From: Paenibacillus sp. TCA20
Lineage (GTDB): Bacteria > Bacillota > Bacilli > Paenibacillales > Paenibacillaceae
Reading direction: 5' to 3'
Assembly: GCF_000732325.1 (NCBI RefSeq)
Contig: NZ_BBIW01000004.1
Coordinates: 1-64,000 of the forward strand
DNA length: 64,000 bases
Shown here: positions 55,726 through 64,000 of the stretch, piece after piece
How positions within the stretch are numbered: position 1 is the stretch's first letter
How the letters are laid out: each line of letters starts with the position of its first letter
Notes under the pieces: generated by a model
What the model saw: only the letters and a program-made list of their open reading frames with translations
What the model was told of the DNA's origin: nothing
Database searches by the model: none
Made by a program: the position numbers and the translations under genes

Positions 55726-57449
55726 TGAAACTGCTGCGGATGCTGAATCCGTATAAGGCGGGTGTAGCGCTCGTCGTTTTTTTACTTCTGCTGCAATCGT
55801 TATCTGATTTATTCTTGCCTACATTAATGTCTGATATCGTCAATTTTGGAATACCAGAGGGGGACGTTTCTTACATATGGAGTATTGGCGGTGTAATGCT
55901 CATTGTCGCTCTTCTCGGTACAGTATGCTCGATTCTTGTGAGCTTCCTGTCCTCCCAGGTTACTGGCAAATTTGCACGTGATCTTCGCAGCCGATTGTTT
56001 AGACATGTAGAGAATTTCTCTCTTCACGAGTTTGACCAGGTGGGAACAGCTTCGCTCATCACCAGAACGACGAATGATATTACTCAGGTTCAGAACGTGC
56101 TGCTGATGATGCTGCGGATGATGATCAGTGCACCGCTGATGTTTATAGGTGGTCTTATAATGGCCATATCCCAAGATGCCAAGCTGTCTCTTGTTCTTGT
56201 AGTATCGCTTCCGATCCTTGCAGGAGCTATTGCGCTGATTGCCTTCAAGGGGCTGCCGCTCTTTAAGGCCATTCAGAAGAAGCTGGATCGTCTGAATCTC
56301 GTTCTGCGCGAGCAGTTGACAGGCATTCGAGTCATCCGTTCATTCAATCGTACCGGGTACGAGAAGGTGCGCTTCACCGAGGCGAATGTTGACCTCACAG
56401 ATACCGCAATCAAGGTGAACAAGATTATGGCCTTCATGATGCCGGTTATGATGCTGGTGATGAACTTCTCTGTCATCGCTATTATTTGGTTCGGCGGTCT
56501 TCGGATCAACACGGGAGAGATCCAGGTGGGGAATATGATGGCGTTTATTCAATATGCCATGCAGATCATGTTCTCTCTGCTGATGGTGTCGATCATCTTC
56601 GTCATGCTGCCCCGGGCAGCGGCTTCTGCGGCTCGGATCAATGAAGTGCTGACAATGAAGCCGGAGCTTGCAGATCCTGAAGTGTCCAAGCCGGCTGGTC
56701 AGCTGCATGGAACACTTGAATTTGATAATGTGTCGTTCAAATATCCGGGCGCCGAGGAATATGCGCTTAAGGATATCAGCTTCACGGCACAGCCGGGAGA
56801 GATTACTGCCATTATCGGTGGAACAGGGTCGGGCAAATCAACACTGCTTGCGTTGATCCCGCGCTTCTATGATGTCACCGAAGGCAGTGTTCGCGTGAAT
56901 GGCATCGATGTAAAAGATATTTCTCAGCAAGAGCTGCGCTCGAAGATCGGATATGTCCCGCAGAAAGCCGTACTATTCACGGGTACCATCGCAGACAACA
57001 TCCGTTACGGCAAGGAGGATGCAACCGAGGAGGAGATAAGGCATGCTGCAGAGGTCGCTCAGGCCGCTGAGTTTATCAGCGGGATGGAGGAAGGATATGA
57101 GAGCATGATCTCGCAGGGAGGCAGCAATGTATCAGGCGGACAGAAGCAGCGACTGTCTATTGCGAGAGCCTTGGTCCGCAGACCGGAGATCTATGTATTT
57201 GATGACAGCTTCTCCGCTCTGGATTACAAGACGGATGCCAAGCTTAGAGCTGCTCTTGTTGACGAAACCGTCAACTCAACGGTGATTATCGTAGCCCAGC
57301 GTGTAAGCACGGTAAGAGATGCGGATCGGATTCTTGTTATGGATGAAGGCGTAATCGTAGGCAGTGGAACTCACGACGAGCTGCTCCGAAATAGTGAGGT
57401 ATACCGAGAAATTGTGTCCTCACAGCTGTCAGAGGAGGAGATTGCATGA
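55722..57449 (+). CDS. ABC exporter half-transporter with degenerate ATP site
   Basis: A 575-residue half-transporter: six membrane spans in residues 1-310, then an ATPase domain with Walker A GGTGSGKSTLLA, signature NVSGGQKQRLS and Walker B VYVFDD-type IYVFDDSFSALD. The catalytic Glu after Walker B is Asp here, as in the degenerate half of heterodimeric pumps such as BmrC. It overlaps both neighbours by 4 bases. It pairs with the next gene to export drugs or peptides. Confidence 0.9.
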   Translation: MMKLLRMLNPYKAGVALVVFLLLLQSLSDLFLPTLMSDIVNFGIPEGDVSYIWSIGGVMLIVALLGTVCSILVSFLSSQVTGKFARDLRSRLFRHVENFSLHEFDQVGTASLITRTTNDITQVQNVLLMMLRMMISAPLMFIGGLIMAISQDAKLSLVLVVSLPILAGAIALIAFKGLPLFKAIQKKLDRLNLVLREQLTGIRVIRSFNRTGYEKVRFTEANVDLTDTAIKVNKIMAFMMPVMMLVMNFSVIAIIWFGGLRINTGEIQVGNMMAFIQYAMQIMFSLLMVSIIFVMLPRAAASAARINEVLTMKPELADPEVSKPAGQLHGTLEFDNVSFKYPGAEEYALKDISFTAQPGEITAIIGGTGSGKSTLLALIPRFYDVTEGSVRVNGIDVKDISQQELRSKIGYVPQKAVLFTGTIADNIRYGKEDATEEEIRHAAEVAQAAEFISGMEEGYESMISQGGSNVSGGQKQRLSIARALVRRPEIYVFDDSFSALDYKTDAKLRAALVDETVNSTVIIVAQRVSTVRDADRILVMDEGVIVGSGTHDELLRNSEVYREIVSSQLSEEEIA

Positions 57450-59299
57450 GTCGTAAAAATAAAGCTTCGCAGAACCCGTCCAGTACGGCAGGGCCGAAGC
57501 ATCCAGGGGGCCATCCCGGCCGTGGGCCGGTTGAGAAGGCCAAGGATTTCAAAGGCACGATGAAGAGGCTGGTTCGTTATCTGAAGCCGCAAAACACAAT
57601 ATTGATCGTTGTGTTTATTATGGCTATTCTGAGCACGGTGTTCACGATTGTTTCACCTAAATTAATGGCGGTGGCGACAAATATTTTATCCGAGCCGCTG
57701 TTTGATCCGAATGCGGTCATTGATTTTGTAGAGATTGCCAGAATTCTGATGTGGCTTGGTGCCCTGTATCTATTGAGCTCTCTGTTTGCTTATATACAGC
57801 AGTATCTCATGGCCGGTGTCTCACAGCGTGTTGTATTTGAGATGCGGGAGCAGATTAACGACAAGCTGTCACGGCTTCCGCTCAAATATTTTGATGGAAG
57901 AACACACGGGGAAATCCTCAGCCGGGCTACGAATGATGTAGATAATATCAGCAATACGCTGCAGCAGAGTCTCGCGCAGTTCATTACCTCGTTTGTAACA
58001 TTGGTCGGTGTCATCATCATGATGCTTACGATCAGTCCATTGTTGACACTGATTACAGTGCTTACGCTGCCGCTCAGCTTAATTGTGGTGGCCATAGTCG
58101 CTTCCCGTTCACAGGGATATTTTGTGGGCCAGCAGAAGAGACTCGGCGAGCTGAATGGTCATGTTGAAGAGATGTACACCGGGCATAATGTCATTAAGGC
58201 ATTTGGACGGGAAGAGCAGTCGATCCGCAATTTTGACAAGATCAATGAGGAGCTCTATGAGACCGGCTGGAAGGCCCAGTTTATTTCGGGTCTGATCATG
58301 CCGCTCATGATGTTCATCGGGAATATTGGCTATGTGCTGATCTGTGTGGTTGGGGGAATTCTCGTATCGACACGGTCACTGGATGTCGGAAGTATCCTGG
58401 CGTTTATTCAATATTCACGTCAGTTCTCTCAGCCGATCAATCAGCTGGCTAACATTGCGAATGTCATCCAATCCACGGTGGCTTCGGCCGAGCGCGTGTT
58501 CGAGCTGCTGGATGAAACAGAAGAAGTGCCTGAACAGGATACAGCCCGTATTTCAAGCAAGGTGCAGGGCGCAGTAACCTTCGAGCATGTAAAATTTGGC
58601 TACAGCGAGGACAAGCCGCTCAGCACTGATATGAATGTCGATGTGAAGCCGGGACAGACGGTGGCCATCGTAGGACCGACAGGGGCAGGCAAGACAACAC
58701 TTATTAACCTGCTCATGCGCTTCTACGAAGTACAAGGCGGCACGATTCGAATTGATGGTGTAGATATTACGGATATGCCGCGAAGCAGACTGCGGAGCAT
58801 GTTCGGCATGGTGCTGCAGGATACATGGCTGTTCAACGGTACAATCTATGACAACATTGCATACGGCCGTGAGGCGGCTTCGGAGACAGAGGTTCGGCAA
58901 GCCGCAGTTGCAGCTAGAGCGGATCATTTTATCCGTACACTGCCAGATGGGTATCAAACGGTTCTTAATGAAGAGGCATCTAATATCTCACAAGGCCAGA
59001 AGCAGCTGTTAACGATTGCTCGTGCTATTCTTGCCAATCCTTCCATCCTTATTCTCGATGAAGCGACAAGCTCGGTTGACACCCGGACTGAGACCTTGAT
59101 TCAGCAGGCGATGAATGAGCTGATGAAGGATCGCACCAGCTTTGTGATTGCCCACAGACTGTCAACGATTCGGGATGCAGACGTCATTCTCGTCATGAAC
59201 CATGGGGATGTAATTGAAAAAGGAACCCATGAGGAACTGCTTATGGCTAATGGATTCTATGCAGAGCTATATAACAGCCAGTTTACAGAGGTAGGCTGA
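57446..59299 (+). CDS. ABC exporter half-transporter with canonical ATP site
   Basis: A 617-residue partner. A 50-residue Pro/Gly/Lys-rich cytoplasmic tail precedes six spans. Walker A is GPTGAGKTTLIN and Walker B with catalytic Glu is LILDEATSSVD, but the signature reads NISQGQKQLL, with Gln for the first Gly of SGGQ. The mix of an intact Glu here and an altered signature is what an asymmetric heterodimer such as BmrD shows. Start overlap is ATGA. Confidence 0.9.
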   Translation: MSRKNKASQNPSSTAGPKHPGGHPGRGPVEKAKDFKGTMKRLVRYLKPQNTILIVVFIMAILSTVFTIVSPKLMAVATNILSEPLFDPNAVIDFVEIARILMWLGALYLLSSLFAYIQQYLMAGVSQRVVFEMREQINDKLSRLPLKYFDGRTHGEILSRATNDVDNISNTLQQSLAQFITSFVTLVGVIIMMLTISPLLTLITVLTLPLSLIVVAIVASRSQGYFVGQQKRLGELNGHVEEMYTGHNVIKAFGREEQSIRNFDKINEELYETGWKAQFISGLIMPLMMFIGNIGYVLICVVGGILVSTRSLDVGSILAFIQYSRQFSQPINQLANIANVIQSTVASAERVFELLDETEEVPEQDTARISSKVQGAVTFEHVKFGYSEDKPLSTDMNVDVKPGQTVAIVGPTGAGKTTLINLLMRFYEVQGGTIRIDGVDITDMPRSRLRSMFGMVLQDTWLFNGTIYDNIAYGREAASETEVRQAAVAARADHFIRTLPDGYQTVLNEEASNISQGQKQLLTIARAILANPSILILDEATSSVDTRTETLIQQAMNELMKDRTSFVIAHRLSTIRDADVILVMNHGDVIEKGTHEELLMANGFYAELYNSQFTEVG

Positions 59300-59350
59300 T
59301 TAACGTAGATTGCTGTCAGCTTAGAAAATTATGAAATAGATTCATCTAGC

Positions 59351-59417
59351 AAAAAGACACCGTACTCTCTTGAATGAGCAGGAGCGCTCCTCTCAAGAGG
59401 TACGGTGTCTTTTAATT
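59351..59417. terminator. Bidirectional terminator
   Basis: AAAAGACACCGTAC / GTACGGTGTCTTTT with an inner CTCTTG/CAAGAG stem, between the converging exporter and DUF697-like genes. Confidence 0.88.
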
Positions 59418-59457
59418 ATCATGAACAGCATGATCATGACGGACAGCTTGGATCAGG

Positions 59458-59982
59458 TCATACTTTAACCGTGTCTACAATAACAGCGTCTGCCGGTATT
59501 TCCAGCTCTTTCGCTCTTCTCTGCTCGATCAGCTGTCTGGCGACATTATAGCAATCCTCTACATGCTTATTGCCAACATACCGCATGGCAGAGAAGCTCA
59601 GCGCTGCAGATAAAGCGTGACCTGCGATAGGGATAATGCGTGCCGCTTGTTTGGCCGCCATGCGTACGCCAACCTTCTGGAGCAGCTTGATGACCAGTTC
59701 CCGTGTGATGAGCTTACCGATTACTGCGCTCCCCATGGACATGACAAGTCCGTATACTGCTGCTTTGGATTCCGCATCCATACCGCTCAGCTGCTTCTCG
59801 GACAAGCCGAATTTATCATTAATGGCAGGCAGGAGCTGCATTAGCATGCCTACATCCGCGACAACATCTGTTCCGGGAATCGGTACAAGCGCAGTGCCGC
59901 CGGATGCGAAGGCTCTCGTATTTACCATAGAACGGCACTCTTTGCGAATAGCTTCAAGTTCTTCAAGCGTTGCTGGAATCAT
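59458..59982 (-). CDS. DUF697/YcjF-like small protein
   Basis: A 174-residue protein. SGGTALVPIPGTDVVADVGMLMQ and a later hydrophobic stretch AARIIPIAGHALSAALSFS resemble the DUF697 helical hairpin found with YcjF or GTPase proteins. No GTPase domain is fused. It may insert in the membrane. GGAGGAGTG precedes the ATG at 59982. The function is unknown. Confidence 0.65.
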   Translation of the reverse strand: MIPATLEELEAIRKECRSMVNTRAFASGGTALVPIPGTDVVADVGMLMQLLPAINDKFGLSEKQLSGMDAESKAAVYGLVMSMGSAVIGKLITRELVIKLLQKVGVRMAAKQAARIIPIAGHALSAALSFSAMRYVGNKHVEDCYNVARQLIEQRRAKELEIPADAVIVDTVKV

Positions 59983-60149
59983 AGGAACACTCCTCCTCGT
60001 GGGTGGACATCATTTTACAGCTTCATTACCCTCTTGAGCGGTATAAGACACGCTAGAATTTAAGAAAAAAATTCCATACCAGACACTAACATCATTGGAA
60101 CCATCCTGCTGCCGAGAGAGTCTATCAATATAAAAGGGGGATGACTAGG

Positions 60150-61460
60150 ATGCTGATAACGAAAAGAGGGAAGGCAGTGAATCGATCGTTTCTGGCCATC
60201 ATGCTTGTGCTCGGTTTAAGTGCTTGTGCATCTCAAGCAGATGTGAAGGGAGAGATTCCGCCAAGCCTGTCCACGCTGCCTGCTAAGGTCGAGCAGATAA
60301 GTTCGGAGGAGCGTGATCGGCTGGCTGCAGCATTAGACCCGGTGTTGATTCAATCGCAGAATACGCTTGGTATCCAGCTGGTGGAGGAGCTTCGAGCTCA
60401 GGACGCTGCGCCTAAGAATGTATTGATCTCGCCCTACAGCATTGCCTCTGCCTTAACGCTTGCTTATACCGGCTCCAATGGTGTAACGGAGCAGGAAATG
60501 GCAGAAGTACTTGGGCTTACCGGCTTAAGTATGGAAGAGGTGAATGAGGCCAGCCGGATATATATGCAGCTTCTGAACAGCCCAGGTCAAGGGGTGGAGC
60601 TCATGACAGCAAACTCGGTCTGGGTAGATACGGGATACACCTTAAAACCGGCGTTTCTTGAAACGGCAGGAACCAGCTATGGAGCTGAGATCTTGGAAGC
60701 TGAGCTGTCTTCCGAGGAAGCCATGAATTCCATCAATACCTGGGTCAGTGAGAGAACAGAAGGTCTGATAGACAAGATGCTGAGCGAGCCTCTGGACAGC
60801 GCGGTGCGGGCTTATTTGCTGAATGCCCTATATTTCAAAGGAACCTGGCTGTACACCTTCGATGAGAATCTAACAAAGGAGGAGGCTTTTACAACCGGGG
60901 ATGGTACGGAGCTGAACATACCGATGATGCACGATACCAATCTGTATGGGTATAAGGAGTCAGAGGACTGGCAGGCCGTTCGTCTGCCATATCGTGATTC
61001 AAGCATGAACATGCTGGTGATTCTGCCGGCTGAGGGCAAGAGCTTGGATGACACCATGAAGCAGCTGATACAGCAGCCTGAAGTATTTGCCGCTCCATTC
61101 GATGAACATCTGGTTCAGCTCTCCATGCCGAAATACAAGGTCGAATATGAAGCCGGGCTGGTAGACTCGCTTAAGAATATGGGGATGAAATCGGCTTTTG
61201 GCCAAGGCGCTGACTTCTCAAGAATGTCAGGTGGGAACTTATTCATTAGTGATGTACAGCATAAAGCCGTGCTTGAAGTGAATGAAAAGGGCTCCGAGGC
61301 AGCGGCAGCGACTTCCGTGGCTATGGCAGAATCAGCGGCAATGGTCACAGATACCAAAGTGATGAATATCAATCGGCCCTTCTTTACAGTCATTGAGGAT
61401 GAGGATACGGGAGCCTGGCTGTTCGTGGGGTCCATAAATGATCCAATGGGTACACAATAA
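60150..61460 (+). CDS. Serpin family lipoprotein
   Basis: A 436-residue secreted protease inhibitor-type protein. The lipobox LGLSACAS (Cys at about residue 26) anchors it on the cell surface, and the serpin fold follows (LISPYSIASALTLAYTGSNG, ALYFKGTWLYTFDENLT, VILPAEGK). The hinge EKGSEAAAATSVAMA fits an inhibitory serpin, able to insert its loop. Counting from the hinge puts P1-P1' at or near Ser-Ala in AESAAM, suggesting elastase- or subtilisin-like targets. The segment after it is about four residues longer than in alpha-1-antitrypsin. The ATG at 60150 fits AAAGGGGG. Confidence 0.9.
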   Translation: MLITKRGKAVNRSFLAIMLVLGLSACASQADVKGEIPPSLSTLPAKVEQISSEERDRLAAALDPVLIQSQNTLGIQLVEELRAQDAAPKNVLISPYSIASALTLAYTGSNGVTEQEMAEVLGLTGLSMEEVNEASRIYMQLLNSPGQGVELMTANSVWVDTGYTLKPAFLETAGTSYGAEILEAELSSEEAMNSINTWVSERTEGLIDKMLSEPLDSAVRAYLLNALYFKGTWLYTFDENLTKEEAFTTGDGTELNIPMMHDTNLYGYKESEDWQAVRLPYRDSSMNMLVILPAEGKSLDDTMKQLIQQPEVFAAPFDEHLVQLSMPKYKVEYEAGLVDSLKNMGMKSAFGQGADFSRMSGGNLFISDVQHKAVLEVNEKGSEAAAATSVAMAESAAMVTDTKVMNINRPFFTVIEDEDTGAWLFVGSINDPMGTQ

Positions 61461-61562
61461 AGCGATCGGTTCATCGTCTGCAGCGCTGAGCTTGTTTTAT
61501 TTCTTCCTCATTTAGGGTAGATATAGAAGTAAAGACTTGATTTTGGTGGGGAGGAGATAAGC

Positions 61563-62462
61563 ATGGATATTCAAAAAGCACTCCTCATCCATAACGAAGC
61601 AGCGGGTTCGGCAATGAGTATGGTCGGCGGAGCGGTGTCTGCGCTGGCCCCTGTTATTCCAGAGCTTGTGGTTATGAAGACTCAGAGAGCAGGAGACGGG
61701 GAGAAGATATGCCGAGAGCGGGGCGAAGATGTGGATGCGGTCTTTATTCTGGGTGGAGACGGTACAGTTCATGAATGCATTAACGGGCTGGCACAGCTTC
61801 ATCGTCCGCCTGTAGTAGGCATATTGCCGGGCGGGACCTGTAATGATTTTGCACGAACGCTCGGTATTCCGATCAATGTGCCTCAGGCGGCGGAGGCTTT
61901 GATCCACGGAGACGCGGTAAGCCTGGATCTTGGCATGGCCAATGATCGGGTATTCACGAATTTCTTCGGAGTTGGGATCATAACGGAGACTTCTGAAAAT
62001 ATTGATCCGACCCTCAAAGGATCACTCGGCAAGCTGAGCTATTTCATCAGTACACTGCAGACGATTCGGGCTGCCGAACCTTTTCGTTATCAGCTGAAGA
62101 CGGAGAGCATACAGATTGAAGATGAGGCTGTGATGATCTATGTATCGAACGGCAGGTCTCTAGGCACCAGCACACTGCCATTTGCCAAGGATTCGCTTAC
62201 GGATGGACAATTTGATGTACTCATCATACGCCAGGCGGGTATCCCTCTTCTCCGGGAGCTGCTGGCAAGGAAGCCGGAAGGCAGGTGGGAGCCGCATAAT
62301 GACAGCCTGAAATATTTCAAGGCGAGTCATATTCATCTGCAGACAGAAGGAGAGATGCCGGCAGATACGGATGGAGAAGTCTATCTCTCTGCACCGGCTG
62401 AGATAAAGGTGCTGGAGCGCAGACTGAAATTTCTCATGCCAAAGAACGGAGACTCACCATGA
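61563..62462 (+). CDS. Diacylglycerol kinase family lipid kinase
   Basis: A 299-residue kinase of the DagK/YegS class. FILGGDGTVHECINGLA and GILPGGTCNDFARTLGI are the nucleotide-binding motifs; VYLSAPAEIKVL closes the second domain. It phosphorylates diacylglycerol or a related lipid, recycling the product of LTA synthesis. GGGGAGGAGA precedes the ATG. The 3' end forms part of a terminator hairpin. Confidence 0.88.
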   Translation: MDIQKALLIHNEAAGSAMSMVGGAVSALAPVIPELVVMKTQRAGDGEKICRERGEDVDAVFILGGDGTVHECINGLAQLHRPPVVGILPGGTCNDFARTLGIPINVPQAAEALIHGDAVSLDLGMANDRVFTNFFGVGIITETSENIDPTLKGSLGKLSYFISTLQTIRAAEPFRYQLKTESIQIEDEAVMIYVSNGRSLGTSTLPFAKDSLTDGQFDVLIIRQAGIPLLRELLARKPEGRWEPHNDSLKYFKASHIHLQTEGEMPADTDGEVYLSAPAEIKVLERRLKFLMPKNGDSP

Positions 62463-62473
62463 GCTCCGTTCTT
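62442..62473. terminator. Terminator overlapping the lipid kinase stop codon
   Basis: AAGAACGGAG / CTCCGTTCTT stem with an 11-nt loop that contains the TGA stop of the kinase gene; the stop of the convergent tetR gene is at its right edge. Confidence 0.75.
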
Positions 62474-63090
62474 TATTGCTGCGCAGCACCTTGCAGAAAC
62501 AATTCGACCAGCACTTGTGCAAGATCTAGCGGGGCGGGGTACTGAATTCTTGTGTCCTCCCGATTGCCGAGCATCAGCATCGCTGTGAAAGCCTGGGCGA
62601 GGAGCATGGCATTGCCTTTCTTAAGTACACCTTGTTCCATAGCCTTCTCAAAATGAACAGACATCACTTCATAGATGCGGTATTCTGCATCTCGAATTTC
62701 CTTGATCTGCTCCGGGCTTAAGAACGCTTCGGCTTCACGCATAATCGTCTCCATCTCCGCGTGAGGTCTAGCGATCTTGGCCTCGGCAACGCGAAGCAGC
62801 CCTTGTTCGAATGTATCAGCTTCTTCAAGGAACTTTGCTGTATGCTTGTACCCATTCGTCAGCATGGTCGTCACAGAAATCTTGAAGAGCTCAGGCTTGC
62901 TAGTGAAATGATAGTAGATGGATGCCTTGGTCACATTACATATTTTGGCGATTTGAGCAAGCGATACCGGCTCATAACCGTTCTCCATGAAGAGTATGGA
63001 GGCTGTCCTGAGTATCGTCTCCTGAATCGGAACTTGATCATGGGTTTGCTTGGGTCTGCCCGGCGTACGCGGGGTTTGTGTATTTTTCAT
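62473..63090 (-). CDS. TetR family regulator
   Basis: A 205-residue regulator. ILFMENGYEPVSLAQIAKIC and VTKASIYYHFTSKPELF form the N-terminal helix-turn-helix; the rest is a helical ligand domain. AGGAGGT precedes the ATG. It is divergent from the MMPL transporter gene 185 bases away, which it probably represses. An AT-rich region with AATTAAACTTGATAATTAA near 63138-63156 may hold the operator. Confidence 0.88.
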   Translation of the reverse strand: MKNTQTPRTPGRPKQTHDQVPIQETILRTASILFMENGYEPVSLAQIAKICNVTKASIYYHFTSKPELFKISVTTMLTNGYKHTAKFLEEADTFEQGLLRVAEAKIARPHAEMETIMREAEAFLSPEQIKEIRDAEYRIYEVMSVHFEKAMEQGVLKKGNAMLLAQAFTAMLMLGNREDTRIQYPAPLDLAQVLVELFLQGAAQQ

Positions 63091-63275
63091 ATGAAACCTC
63101 CTGTGAACAGTTTATGACAAGATACGAATTTTATCAAAATTAAACTTGATAATTAACCTTCCGGTATATATAATTGCTTTGATCATATTATTAATGGTTT
63201 CCTTATTCAAGTTAAATGAGTCGATGTTATGAATTGAATTCAAAAAAAGCAATATCCAAAAAGGAGAGAACTATA

Positions 63276-64000
63276 ATGCATGAATCCGGCCCGGATTATG
63301 GTAAATGGGTTGCAGGAAAGCGAAGCAAATGGATTACGCTCCTCGTATGGATCGTCCTCGCTCTCGTTCTTAACCTGACGCTGCCTGCCGTAGGTGAACG
63401 TGAGAATAACAATGCGGAGAACCTTGCCGATGACAAGGCATCCGTACAGGCAGAGCGTCTGGCTGCTCAGGAGTTTCCGAACAATACAGGTGTTCCAGCA
63501 CTAATCGTGTGGCACCGGGAGGGCGGGCTGCAAGATGAGGATTTAACCAACCTTCAGCAGCTTACCGAAGAACTGACAAGCAAGCCTGTGGCTAATCAGA
63601 GCCTGGTTGTCCCGCTGCATGAGCTGCCGCCTCCGGCACTGGATGCCCAACTGTCTGAAGACCGCAGCACGATTATACTTCCGGTGTTCTTTGATGAAGC
63701 CGCGGATGCAGCTGCTCTGGAGGAAGGAATCAAACAGCTGGAGGTCAAGGCTGAGGAGTTATACGGTGCGAGTCCTTTTGAAGCCGATATCAATGGTGAC
63801 GAGCTGAGTGCGCGTGTAACCGGACCCGTCGGTATCTCCATTGATGCTACCGGGTTGTTCGAGGATGCGGATGTATCCCTGCTCATCGCAACCGTATTGT
63901 TAGTACTAATCCTTCTGTTACTTATATACCGATCTCCGATCTTGGCAATCATCCCGCTGATCGGGGTTGGCTTTGCCTATATGGTGACCAGTCCCCTGCT
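63276..64000 (+). CDS. MMPL family transporter, 3' end outside window
   Basis: The first 241 residues are present. A membrane span (ITLLVWIVLALVLNLTLP) is followed by an extracellular domain (QEFPNNTGVPALIVWHREGG, VSIDATGLFEDAD-type GISIDATGLFEDAD) and the start of the membrane bundle (LLIATVLLVLILLLLIYRSP). This is the RND-like MmpL/YdfJ layout. AAGGAGAG is 8 bases before the ATG. It probably exports a lipid or drug under TetR control. Confidence 0.9.
   Translation, partial: MHESGPDYGKWVAGKRSKWITLLVWIVLALVLNLTLPAVGERENNNAENLADDKASVQAERLAAQEFPNNTGVPALIVWHREGGLQDEDLTNLQQLTEELTSKPVANQSLVVPLHELPPPALDAQLSEDRSTIILPVFFDEAADAAALEEGIKQLEVKAEELYGASPFEADINGDELSARVTGPVGISIDATGLFEDADVSLLIATVLLVLILLLLIYRSPILAIIPLIGVGFAYMVTSPL

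Overview
The window looks like a chromosomal segment of a low-to-mid-GC Gram-positive, most likely Paenibacillus or a close relative. The signs are very strong AAGGAGG-type ribosome binding sites, frequent TTG/GTG starts, a DUF6385 repeat protein, LTA synthase and TagO-type envelope genes, CcpA (cre) sites, a GlpP antitermination system, and AbrB, HxlR and MurR/RpiR regulators. The genus is inferred from gene content. No rRNA, tRNA, CRISPR array, prophage or insertion sequence was seen.

Region 1 (1-12433) is a surface-glycan locus. It opens with the 3' part of a Thr-rich repeat protein ending in a DUF6385 domain, whose frame is broken by two indels. A terminator follows, then three overlapping genes for GT2 glycosyltransferases fused to TPR repeats. 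A convergent minus-strand operon carries a GT-B-like/TPR protein, a GT2, a GT4 and a methyltransferase, with a TagO/WecA-like phosphosugar transferase upstream. Together they could build and attach a glycan to the repeat protein.

Region 2 (12434-26849) is carbohydrate uptake. One plus-strand operon holds a CUT1 ABC importer, a DUF4127 protein, NanE epimerase, an RpiR regulator and an FAD-dependent oxidoreductase. A second CUT1 importer converges on it. A GTP cyclohydrolase II gene with a palindromic operator on its -10 box and a GlcNAc-type PTS permease follow. Candidate cre sites recur here.

Region 3 (26850-38636) has glpP-glpK, a 54-codon membrane ORF, a repeat-rich non-coding stretch, a phosphonate-type phnDCEE importer next to a tyrosine phosphatase, a divergent GntR regulator, glpD with a terminator in its leader (the expected GlpP target), a small membrane protein and a Gfo/Idh/MocA oxidoreductase.

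Region 4 (38637-53147) is mixed: HxlR and AbrB-type regulators, cidAB with a divergent LysR regulator, a nitrilase followed by two GNAT genes (the first frameshifted), LTA synthase, an HmoB-like monooxygenase, a glycerophosphodiesterase, a nuclease-DinG helicase fusion, a metallo-hydrolase, and pyrK-pyrD away from other pyr genes.

Region 5 (53148-64000) contains uxaC, a MarR-controlled heterodimeric ABC exporter, a DUF697-like protein, a lipoprotein serpin, a lipid kinase, and a TetR regulator divergent from an MMPL transporter cut by the window edge. The candidates I consider most novel are the repeat-protein glycosylation locus, the DUF4127-NanE-FAD oxidoreductase operon, the lipoprotein serpin, and the repeat/palindrome cluster at 29521-29852.
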